From NCBI GenBank assembly GCA_027306955.1, contig DAHUXX010000060.1:1-11807 (forward strand): DNA of 11,807 bases, given 5' to 3'. The notes beneath the pieces were generated by a model that was not told the DNA's origin, searched no databases, and saw only the letters and a program-made list of their open reading frames with translations. Source of the DNA: Acetobacteraceae bacterium. GTDB taxonomy: Bacteria > Pseudomonadota > Alphaproteobacteria > Acetobacterales > Acetobacteraceae. Below, in pieces: positions 7,221-11,807 of the stretch. Position 1 is the first letter of the stretch; each line of letters starts with the position of its first letter. Made by a program: the position numbers and the translations under genes.

Positions 7221-8499
7221 TCAGTTTCTGCACCTCGCTCGCCCCCTCGTAGATCCTGAGCGCCCGCACCTCGCGGTACAGGGTCTCCGGCACGCTGCCC
7301 GCCTCGACCCCGAGCCCGCCCCAGAGCTGCACCGCGGAATCCGCCGCGCGCTGCGCCGCCTCGGTCGCAAACAGCTTCGCCATCGCCGCCTCCCGCGTCG
7401 TGCGCATGCGCGCGGAATCAAGGGTGATCGCGGTGCCGGCGGACTCGTCCGACGGCCCCCGCGTCGTGCGCATGCGCGCGGAATCAAGGGTGGTCGCGGT
7501 GCCGGCGGACTCGTCCGACGGCCCCCGCGTCGTGCGCATGCGCGCGGAATCAAGGTTGTCGGGCGCGGCATCCGCCTGCCACGCCGCGCGGTAGACCAGC
7601 AGCGCCGCCGCATCGATCTCCAGCGCCGCCTCGGCGATCCGCGCCAGCGTCATCTGCAGGTCGCCGAGCGTGCCCCCGAACATCCGCCGCGACCGCGACC
7701 GCTCCGCCATTGCCGCGAGCGCATGCCGCGCGAAGCCAAGGGCGGCGGCGCCGACCGTCGGGCGGAAGATGTCGAGGGTCGCCATCGCCACCTTGAACCC
7801 CTCGCCGGGATGGCCCAGCAGCGCCTCATCGCCCACGAAACAATTGTCGAACCGTAACGTCGCCAGCGGGTGGGGCGCGACCACCTCGATCCGCCGCGCG
7901 ACCGAAAGCCCGGGATTGTCCGCCTCCACGACGAACGCCGACAAGCCCCGCGCGCCCGGCGCCTCGCCGGTGCGTGCCACGACCACGTAGTGCCCGGCGA
8001 TCCCGCCGTTGGAGATCCACGTCTTCTCGCCGTCGATCCGCCAGCCGCCCTCCACCCGCATCGCGGCACAGCTCATCGCCGCCACGTCCGACCCCGCCTC
8101 GGTCTCGGACAGCGCGAACGCCGCGAGATGCGTCCCCGCGCGCACGCCAGGCAGGATGCGCTCGCGCATCTCGGGCGTGCCCGCGATCAGGATCGACCCG
8201 CTCCCCAGCCCCTGCATCGCGAAGGCGAAATCCGCGAGCCCGTCGTGCCGCGCGAGGATTTCGCGTGCCAGGCACAGCGTGCGCACGTCGATCGCGCGGC
8301 GCCCACCATCGGGGATCGCATGCGCGAGCCAGCCCGCCTCGCCCAGCAGCCGCGCCAGGTGCCGGCACGTCGCATCGGTGTCGCGATGCGCGCGATGCGC
8401 CAGCTCCCGCGCCGCCCACGCTTCCAGCCGAGCGGCGAAATCCCGATGCCGCTCCTCGAAGAACGGCCAGGCCAGATGCGCGAGATGCTCGACCGGCAT
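7195..8499 (-). CDS. Acyl-CoA dehydrogenase family flavoprotein with internal repeat expansion
   Basis: FAD-dependent alpha,beta-dehydrogenation of an acyl-CoA (or a related reaction on an aromatic/alicyclic CoA ester), with electrons passed to ETF. Family blocks are present in order: LSETEAGSDVA (130-140) and KTWISNGG (159-166) for flavin binding, RRMFGGTLGDLQ (271-282), EAAMAKLFATEAAQ (370-383), QLWGGLGV (391-398) and RIYEGASEVQ (415-424), where E418 sits at the usual catalytic base position. The 434 residues exceed the common ~380-390 because residues 316-369 contain a 22-residue unit in 2.5 copies; removing two copies leaves 390. The Shine-Dalgarno GAGGGGG overlaps the crotonase stop, and only 13 nt separate the genes, so the two form an operon. 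The pair resembles those of anthraniloyl-/salicyloyl-CoA clusters, an inference from memory. Confidence 0.92.
   Translation of the reverse strand: MPVEHLAHLAWPFFEERHRDFAARLEAWAARELAHRAHRDTDATCRHLARLLGEAGWLAHAIPDGGRRAIDVRTLCLAREILARHDGLADFAFAMQGLGSGSILIAGTPEMRERILPGVRAGTHLAAFALSETEAGSDVAAMSCAAMRVEGGWRIDGEKTWISNGGIAGHYVVVARTGEAPGARGLSAFVVEADNPGLSVARRIEVVAPHPLATLRFDNCFVGDEALLGHPGEGFKVAMATLDIFRPTVGAAALGFARHALAAMAERSRSRRMFGGTLGDLQMTLARIAEAALEIDAAALLVYRAAWQADAAPDNLDSARMRTTRGPSDESAGTATTLDSARMRTTRGPSDESAGTAITLDSARMRTTREAAMAKLFATEAAQRAADSAVQLWGGLGVEAGSVPETLYREVRALRIYEGASEVQKLIIARAVLD
7392..7555. repeat. 66-bp in-frame tandem repeat, 2.5 copies
   Basis: Direct repeat of period 66 bp: copy A 7392-7457, copy B 7458-7523, partial copy C 7524-7555 (32 nt). 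A and B differ at one base (7426 versus 7492) and C is identical over its length. Read on the minus strand it encodes three LDSARMRTTR blocks separated by two GPSDESAGTA-type linkers inside the acyl-CoA dehydrogenase. Each unit has a perfect 10-bp palindrome, gcgcatgcgc (7402-7411, 7468-7477, 7534-7543). The two full units also have an imperfect hairpin with 10-nt arms and a TC loop (7435-7456, 7501-7522). The period is 22 codons, so the frame is kept. Confidence 0.97.
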
Positions 8500-8512
8500 G
8501 CGTGCGTCCCCC

Positions 8513-9394
8513 TCAATCCCCCTGGAACACCGGCTTCTGCCGCGCCGCGAACGCGTCGTAGGCGCGCGCGAAATCCTCGGTCTGCATGCAGATCGCCTGC
8601 GCCTGCGCCTCCGCCTCGATCGCGGCGTCGATGCCCATGTCCCATTCCTGCTCCAGGCACGTCTTGGTCATCGCGTGCGCGAAGCCCGGCCCCGCGGCGA
8701 TCTCGGCGGCCAGCGCGCGCGCATTCGCGGCGAGCTCCTCCGGCGCCACGATCCGGTTGAGGAATCCCCAGGCGTGCGCCTCATCGCCCGCCAGCGCGCG
8801 GCCGGTGAACAGCAGCTCGGAGGCCCGCCCATGGCCCACGATCCGCGGCAGGATCGCGCACGCGCCCATATCCGCCCCCGCCAGCCCCACGCGCACGAAC
8901 AGGAACGCCGTCCTGCTGCGCGCCGTGCCGATCCGCATGTCGGACGCCATCGCCAGGATTGCCCCCGCGCCGGCACACACCCCGTCCACCGCTGCGATGA
9001 TCGGCTGCGGGCAGGCACGCATCGCCTTGACCACGTCGCCGGTCATCCGCGTGAAGCGCAGCAGCCCGCCCATGTCGCCCGCCCGCTGCAGCGCCACCAG
9101 CGGCCCGATGATCTCGTGCACGTCGCCGCCGGAACAGAAATTGCCGCCCGCGCCCGCAATCACCACCGCGCGCACCGCGCGCCGCGCGGAACCCAGCGCG
9201 CGGAACAGGTCGCGCAGCTCCGCGTAGCTGTCGAAGGTCCGCGGGTTCTTCCGCTCCGGCCGGTCGAGCGTGATGGTCCCGATCCCGTCCGCCACCTCCC
9301 ACCTGATGTGCCGCGCGCGATAGGCAACGGGATCGCCGATCGAGAGTGGCGACGGCGCCACCTCGGGCTCTGCGCGGCTGGTGGTGCTCGACAT
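8513..9394 (-). CDS. Crotonase (enoyl-CoA hydratase/isomerase) family protein
   Basis: A 293-residue soluble enzyme acting on a CoA thioester. The oxyanion-hole blocks are AGAGGNFCSGGDVHEIIG (80-97) and DGVCAGAGAILAMASD (137-152). The positions matching the two catalytic glutamates of canonical enoyl-CoA hydratase appear to be I146 and F166, whereas D175 in GLAGADMGA lines up with the aspartate used by dienoyl-CoA isomerase, MenB and 4-chlorobenzoyl-CoA dehalogenase. A simple hydratase role is therefore doubtful. The ATG at 9394 is preferred because GGGAGGA lies 6 nt upstream; an in-frame ATG at 9430 would add 12 unlikely residues and has no such site. It precedes the acyl-CoA dehydrogenase by 13 nt. 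From memory, close relatives occur in anthraniloyl-/salicyloyl-CoA degradation clusters, which suggests an aromatic-CoA product as substrate. Confidence 0.9.
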   Translation of the reverse strand: MSSTTSRAEPEVAPSPLSIGDPVAYRARHIRWEVADGIGTITLDRPERKNPRTFDSYAELRDLFRALGSARRAVRAVVIAGAGGNFCSGGDVHEIIGPLVALQRAGDMGGLLRFTRMTGDVVKAMRACPQPIIAAVDGVCAGAGAILAMASDMRIGTARSRTAFLFVRVGLAGADMGACAILPRIVGHGRASELLFTGRALAGDEAHAWGFLNRIVAPEELAANARALAAEIAAGPGFAHAMTKTCLEQEWDMGIDAAIEAEAQAQAICMQTEDFARAYDAFAARQKPVFQGD

Positions 9395-9400
9395 GGGGCG

Positions 9401-9407
9401 TCCTCCC
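9401..9407 (-). promoter_or_regulatory. Ribosome-binding site of the crotonase gene
   Basis: GGGAGGA on the minus strand, 6 nt before the ATG at 9394. It is the strongest Shine-Dalgarno match nearby and decides the start against the upstream in-frame ATG at 9430. Confidence 0.75.
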
Positions 9408-9443
9408 GCTCCGACGCGGCCAGCCACCATGCCCCGCGCGTGC

Positions 9444-9449
9444 TGTCAA
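9444..9449 (-). promoter_or_regulatory. Possible -35 box (TTGACA) for the crotonase-dehydrogenase pair
   Basis: A perfect TTGACA lies on the minus strand in the 62-nt gap between the propeller gene and the crotonase, 49 nt before the chosen start. No good -10 hexamer follows at 16-18 nt (TGGCTG at 17 nt), so this is only a candidate sigma-70 site. Its position would fit the start at 9394 and not the one at 9430. Confidence 0.3.
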
Positions 9450-9456
9450 CGCGTCC

Positions 9457-10470
9457 TCAGGAGGCGAGGTGCATCCTCCGCAGCAGCCGCCGCACCAGCG
9501 CCATCCCCGCCTCCGCCGGCACGGCATCATCCTCCTCCTCCACCGGCGCCGCCGCGCGCGGCCGCGCCATCGCCGCCAGCGCCGCGGTCCCCGCGAACGG
9601 CGCGCCGTGATGCGCGAGATCCGGCACGTCGAGCAGCCGCACCTCGTGGACCGGCCCGAGCCGCCCGAGCCGGAAGCAGGCGAGCGTCGAGTAATCGCGC
9701 CGGTCGAGCAGCCAGACGCAGCCGCTGCTGCGCGCCCGCGCGGCGCGCCCGCCGCGCTCGCTCTCGCCGAGCAGGATGTGGTCCTCGCTCGCCGCCAGCC
9801 CGCGCGTGTAGCCGCCGGTCGGCGAGCGCCACAGCGTCTCGCCGCTGACGAAATCCACCAGCGACGCCGCCTCGCTCGCGCAACCGATCAGCATGCCCGG
9901 TGCCGCCGGCCAGATATTGTGCGCGCCGCCGGCGCCGCGGCACGCCACTCTCTCCTCGAGCACCAGCCCCGGCAGCGAGAACCGCGCCGCGACCGACTCC
10001 CTGCCGAAATTATGCGCCAGGACCCAGAGAGCCTCGCGCCCCACATGCACCGAGTTCAGGTGATTGCCCGGTGTCTCCCTGGGCGAAAGCCGGTCCCAGT
10101 GCGCGCCCGACAGCCGCAGCTCGCGCACCCAGCCCCTCCCGGGGTCGATCACGGCCACGCAATTGCGCCCGGTGTTGGTGGCGTAGATCAGCCCGTCGTG
10201 CCCCGCCGCGAGCTGGTGCGGCTGCGACAGCGCATACGCATCGAGTCGCCCCCCGCCCACGCGTATCGTGCCGACCTCGGAGAGCGCGTAGCTCGAAAGA
10301 TCCCGCAGGCTGTTGTTGTCGAGATGCGAATGCGAGGTAACGAGCCTGGAATCGCCAGGAAACCAGGAAATCCCGTAATATTCCCTCTCGGAATTTTCAA
10401 GAAGACTGAATTGATCCCATATCGTGTCGATCAGAACCAGACAACAGGAAGTCGCTGCAATCGCCAGCAT
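9457..10470 (-). CDS. Unrecognised protein, probable six-bladed beta-propeller
   Basis: I do not recognise a named family. With the ATG at 10470 it has 337 residues. The sequence can be divided into six repeats of about 40-55 residues, each opening with a His- or Arg-containing turn and followed by short beta-strands: SHSHLDN (46-52), SQPHQLAAGHDGLIYATNTG (82-101), NHLNSVHVGREALWV (136-150), GAHNIWPAAPGMLIG (182-196), YTRGLAASEDHILLG (221-235) and PVHEVRLLD (273-281). That spacing is typical of NHL/SMP-30-like propellers. The first ~20 residues are hydrophobic (TSCCLVLI) but do not form a clear signal peptide. The C-terminal ~45 residues are low-complexity (EEEDD then Arg-rich). The start is uncertain: the frame stays open into the tRNA gene, but sequence before the ATG at 10470 is not protein-like and its Shine-Dalgarno is weak. 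The 5' part is markedly less GC-rich than the rest. Function unknown. Confidence 0.72.
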   Translation of the reverse strand: MLAIAATSCCLVLIDTIWDQFSLLENSEREYYGISWFPGDSRLVTSHSHLDNNSLRDLSSYALSEVGTIRVGGGRLDAYALSQPHQLAAGHDGLIYATNTGRNCVAVIDPGRGWVRELRLSGAHWDRLSPRETPGNHLNSVHVGREALWVLAHNFGRESVAARFSLPGLVLEERVACRGAGGAHNIWPAAPGMLIGCASEAASLVDFVSGETLWRSPTGGYTRGLAASEDHILLGESERGGRAARARSSGCVWLLDRRDYSTLACFRLGRLGPVHEVRLLDVPDLAHHGAPFAGTAALAAMARPRAAAPVEEEDDAVPAEAGMALVRRLLRRMHLAS

Positions 10471-10490
10471 CGCCCCGGCACTACAGCCAC

Positions 10491-10506
10491 CTTTCAGCCC
10501 TGAAAG
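10491..10506. promoter_or_regulatory. 16-bp interrupted palindrome upstream of the propeller gene
   Basis: CTTTCAG-CC-CTGAAAG, perfect 7-bp arms with a 2-nt centre, 21-36 nt before the proposed ATG at 10470 and inside the AT-richer pocket. The loop is too short for a good RNA hairpin, so a dimeric repressor or activator site is the more natural reading. It could be chance. Confidence 0.35.
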
Positions 10507-10536
10507 CAAGCAACGACGTGTAACACCGCCATGCGC

Positions 10537-10570
10537 CCGGCAGGCCGGTGCGCGCACGCCCGCCTGCCGG
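10537..10570 (-). terminator. Candidate hairpin downstream of tRNA-Lys
   Basis: Inverted repeat ccggcaggc / gcctgccgg (9-bp arms, 16-nt loop) starting 7 nt past the encoded CCA of the tRNA on its transcribed strand. It would end or stabilise the tRNA precursor. No U-run follows, so intrinsic termination is uncertain and an RNA-processing or incidental role is equally possible. Confidence 0.35.
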
Positions 10571-10577
10571 CACGCCA

Positions 10578-10653
10578 TGGTGAGCCCGGTGGGAATCGAA
10601 CCCACGACCCCAAGATTAAAAGTCTCGTGCTCTACCGACTGAGCTACGGGCTC
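10578..10653 (-). tRNA. tRNA-Lys(UUU) with encoded CCA
   Basis: A 76-nt cloverleaf can be folded by eye: acceptor stem GAGCCCG/CGGGCTC with discriminator A, D arm GCTC-AGTCGGTA-GAGC, anticodon stem CGAGA/TCTTG (one G-U pair) with loop CTTTTAA giving anticodon TTT, and T arm GTGGG-TTCGAAT-CCCAC. The 3' CCA is genomically encoded (10578-10580). It lies 87 nt downstream of the cyclophilin stop on the same strand. No strong promoter hexamers are visible in that gap. Confidence 0.96.
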
Positions 10654-10719
10654 ATCGCATGCGTCGGGTGCCGCGCAGCGGCTCCGGCGCCTTCAACGCC
10701 AGAACCGCCCGCGATGCAA

Positions 10720-10735
10720 GGCCGCTCTCGCGGCC
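10720..10735 (-). terminator. Candidate hairpin after the coaD-cyclophilin pair
   Basis: GGCCGC-GAGA-GCGGCC on the minus strand, a perfect 6-bp GC stem closed by a GNRA-type tetraloop, beginning 5 nt after the cyclophilin stop codon. Only two T residues follow, so it is a weak intrinsic terminator at best; its position directly after the operon is the main support. Confidence 0.4.
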
Positions 10736-10740
10736 CGGCC

Positions 10741-11289
10741 TCAGTTCGGCGCGTTCGCCATCCGCATCTTGATGATGCGGTCGGGGTTCGTGACCATCCC
10801 GTTCGGCCCCGTGCCCTTCTTGATCTCGTCGACATACTGCATGCCCGAAATCACCTGGCCGAAGATCGTGTACTGCCCGTCGAGGAACGGCGCCGGCGCG
10901 AAGCAGATGAAGAACTGGCTGTCGGCGCTGTTCGGGTCGGACGAGCGCGCCGCCCCAACCGTGCCGCGCAGGAACTTGCGCTGCGTCGTGAACTCCGCCG
11001 GCACGTGGCCGAGATTGCTGCCGCCCATGCCGGTCCCGGTCGGGTCGCCGCCCTGCGCCATGAACCCCGGGATCACCCGGTGGAACGGCGTGTTGTCATA
11101 GAAATGCTCGGCGATCAGCGCCTTGAAATGCGCCACCATCTTCGGCGCGATATCGGGCAGCAGCTCGATCACCACACGCCCGTATTTCAGGTTCATATAG
11201 ACCTCGTTCGAGAGGTCCGCGGCTTCGCTCATGTTGATTCCGATCAGCGGTGTTGCAAGCAGTGAAAGCGAGATGGTCCGGCGCAGCAT
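10741..11289 (-). CDS. Cyclophilin-type peptidyl-prolyl cis-trans isomerase, probably exported
   Basis: Catalyses cis-trans isomerisation of peptidyl-proline bonds. The 182 residues carry the cyclophilin core: FHRVIPGFMAQGGD (69-82) with catalytic R71 and Q79, SQFFICFA (124-131) and FLDGQYTIFGQVISGM (135-150). An N-terminal MLRRTISLSLLATPLIGINM followed by SEAAD looks like a Sec signal peptide (two arginines, hydrophobic core, Ala-X-Ala-like site near 22-24), suggesting periplasmic action. The start at 11289 is set by AGGAG 7 nt upstream and by the signal peptide. The longer upstream open frame overlaps coaD and is not protein-like. It follows coaD by 23 nt on the same strand, so they are probably co-transcribed. 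PpiA/PpiB naming is left open. Confidence 0.93.
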   Translation of the reverse strand: MLRRTISLSLLATPLIGINMSEAADLSNEVYMNLKYGRVVIELLPDIAPKMVAHFKALIAEHFYDNTPFHRVIPGFMAQGGDPTGTGMGGSNLGHVPAEFTTQRKFLRGTVGAARSSDPNSADSQFFICFAPAPFLDGQYTIFGQVISGMQYVDEIKKGTGPNGMVTNPDRIIKMRMANAPN

Positions 11290-11296
11290 CGGTCGT

Positions 11297-11301
11297 CTCC
11301 T
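11297..11301 (-). promoter_or_regulatory. Ribosome-binding site of the cyclophilin gene
   Basis: AGGAG on the minus strand with 7-nt spacing to the ATG at 11289. It confirms the start within the longer open frame and sits just after the coaD stop. Confidence 0.75.
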
Positions 11302-11312
11302 GATCCTTGGGC

Positions 11313-11807
11313 CTATTCCTTGGGACGCACGCGCACACGCATGCGCGCCAGCGTCGATGCCGGCACGAAGGAGGCGATATCGCCACCCAGCATCGCCACC
11401 TCCTTCACCAGCTTCGAGGAAATGAACTGGTGGCGTTCGCTCGCCATCAGGAACACGGTCTCGATCTCGCGTGCCAGCCGGTAGTTCATTCCGGCCATCG
11501 CGAACTCGAAGTCGAAATCCGTCACCGCGCGCAGCCCGCGCACGATCATCCCGGCCCCCACCTCCTGCGCGAACTCGATCAGCAGCTTGTCGAACTGCCG
11601 CACCTCGATGCGCGCGCTCGTCGCCTTGGCCAGCGCCGCGCACTCGATCTCCACCAGTTCCACCCGCTCCGCCTGCTCGAACAGCGGTCCCTTGCCGGCG
11701 TTCATCGCAACACCCACCACCAGCCGGTCCACCAGCCTCGATGCCCGCGCGATGATGTCGAGATGCCCGTTCGTCACCGGGTCGAACGTGCCGGGATACA
11801 GCGCCAC
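11313..11807 (-). CDS. coaD: Phosphopantetheine adenylyltransferase, 5' end at window edge
   Basis: Transfers AMP from ATP to 4'-phosphopantetheine to make dephospho-CoA, the penultimate step of coenzyme A synthesis in the cytoplasm. The visible 164 residues match the family throughout: YPGTFDPVTNGH (4-15) with the T-x-G-H nucleotidyltransferase motif, VRGLRAVTDFDFE (89-101), MAGMNYRLA (104-112), ETVFLMAS (116-123) and the ISS-x-LVKEVA motif (129-138) near ATP phosphates. The last codon at the edge is GTG; homologues usually have a few residues before the A-x-YPGTFDP block, so this GTG is probably an internal valine and the true start lies just outside. It is followed by the cyclophilin gene after 23 nt. 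Confidence 0.95.
   Translation of the reverse strand: MALYPGTFDPVTNGHLDIIARASRLVDRLVVGVAMNAGKGPLFEQAERVELVEIECAALAKATSARIEVRQFDKLLIEFAQEVGAGMIVRGLRAVTDFDFEFAMAGMNYRLAREIETVFLMASERHQFISSKLVKEVAMLGGDIASFVPASTLARMRVRVRPKE

Noticed and set aside
7392..7555. CRISPR-like array
   Set aside because: The 66-bp units are contiguous with no variable spacers, number only 2.5, and are translated in frame within the dehydrogenase.
7400..7594. Small plus-strand repeat protein across the 66-bp repeats
   Set aside because: It is the reverse-strand reading of the dehydrogenase repeat, with no ribosome-binding site and no support outside the repeat.
9395..9430. Upstream ATG at 9430 as the crotonase start
   Set aside because: It would add 12 residues of non-family sequence, lacks a Shine-Dalgarno site and lies only 14 nt from the TTGACA candidate box, while the ATG at 9394 has GGGAGGA 6 nt upstream.
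10471..10605. Extension of the propeller gene to ATGs at 10578 or 10605
   Set aside because: Those starts fall in or at the end of the tRNA-Lys gene, and the added Cys/Arg/Gly-rich residues do not look like protein.
11290..11643. N-terminal extension of the cyclophilin frame into coaD
   Set aside because: The added sequence is an antiphase reading of coaD; the ATG at 11289 has a good ribosome site and gives a signal peptide.

Overview
The window is a very GC-rich (roughly 70% or more) stretch of bacterial chromosome, with G or C in almost every third codon position. Gene content and composition suggest an alphaproteobacterium, most likely a Rhodospirillales/Acetobacteraceae-type organism; this is inference, since no rRNA or other decisive marker is present. 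It has two halves of opposite direction that converge and overlap by 26 bp near position 7200.

Positions 1-7220 (+ strand) carry a tightly packed five-gene polysaccharide operon: a GT-B glycosyltransferase that runs in from the left edge, a GT-A type transferase with a DPD motif, a GalE-type UDP-sugar 4-epimerase, a large multi-domain GT2 glycosyltransferase (849 aa), and a GT4 glycosyltransferase. Three of the four junctions are ATGA stop/start overlaps; the fourth has a 2-nt gap behind a good Shine-Dalgarno sequence. The set fits assembly of an extracellular polysaccharide, capsule or O-antigen, with GalE supplying a UDP-hexose. No polymerase, flippase or exporter lies in the window.

Positions 7195-9394 (- strand) hold a crotonase/acyl-CoA dehydrogenase pair that resembles, from family memory, the pair in anthraniloyl-/salicyloyl-CoA degradation clusters; no other gene of such a pathway is here. 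The acyl-CoA dehydrogenase contains a fresh in-frame 66-bp tandem duplication (2.5 copies, 65/66 identity), and the crotonase lacks both canonical hydratase glutamates.

Positions 9457-10470 (- strand) encode an unrecognised protein readable as a six-bladed beta-propeller. Its start lies in an AT-richer pocket next to the 3' end of a tRNA-Lys(UUU) gene (10578-10653). Positions 10741-11807 (- strand) are a housekeeping pair: a cyclophilin with a probable signal peptide and coaD (phosphopantetheine adenylyltransferase), cut by the right edge.

The most notable items are the 66-bp expansion inside the dehydrogenase, the non-canonical crotonase active site, the modular N-terminal half of the 849-aa glycosyltransferase, the Cys4 motif shared by two GT-B enzymes of the operon, and the propeller gene beside tRNA-Lys. 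I saw no insertion sequence, phage gene, CRISPR array or rRNA.
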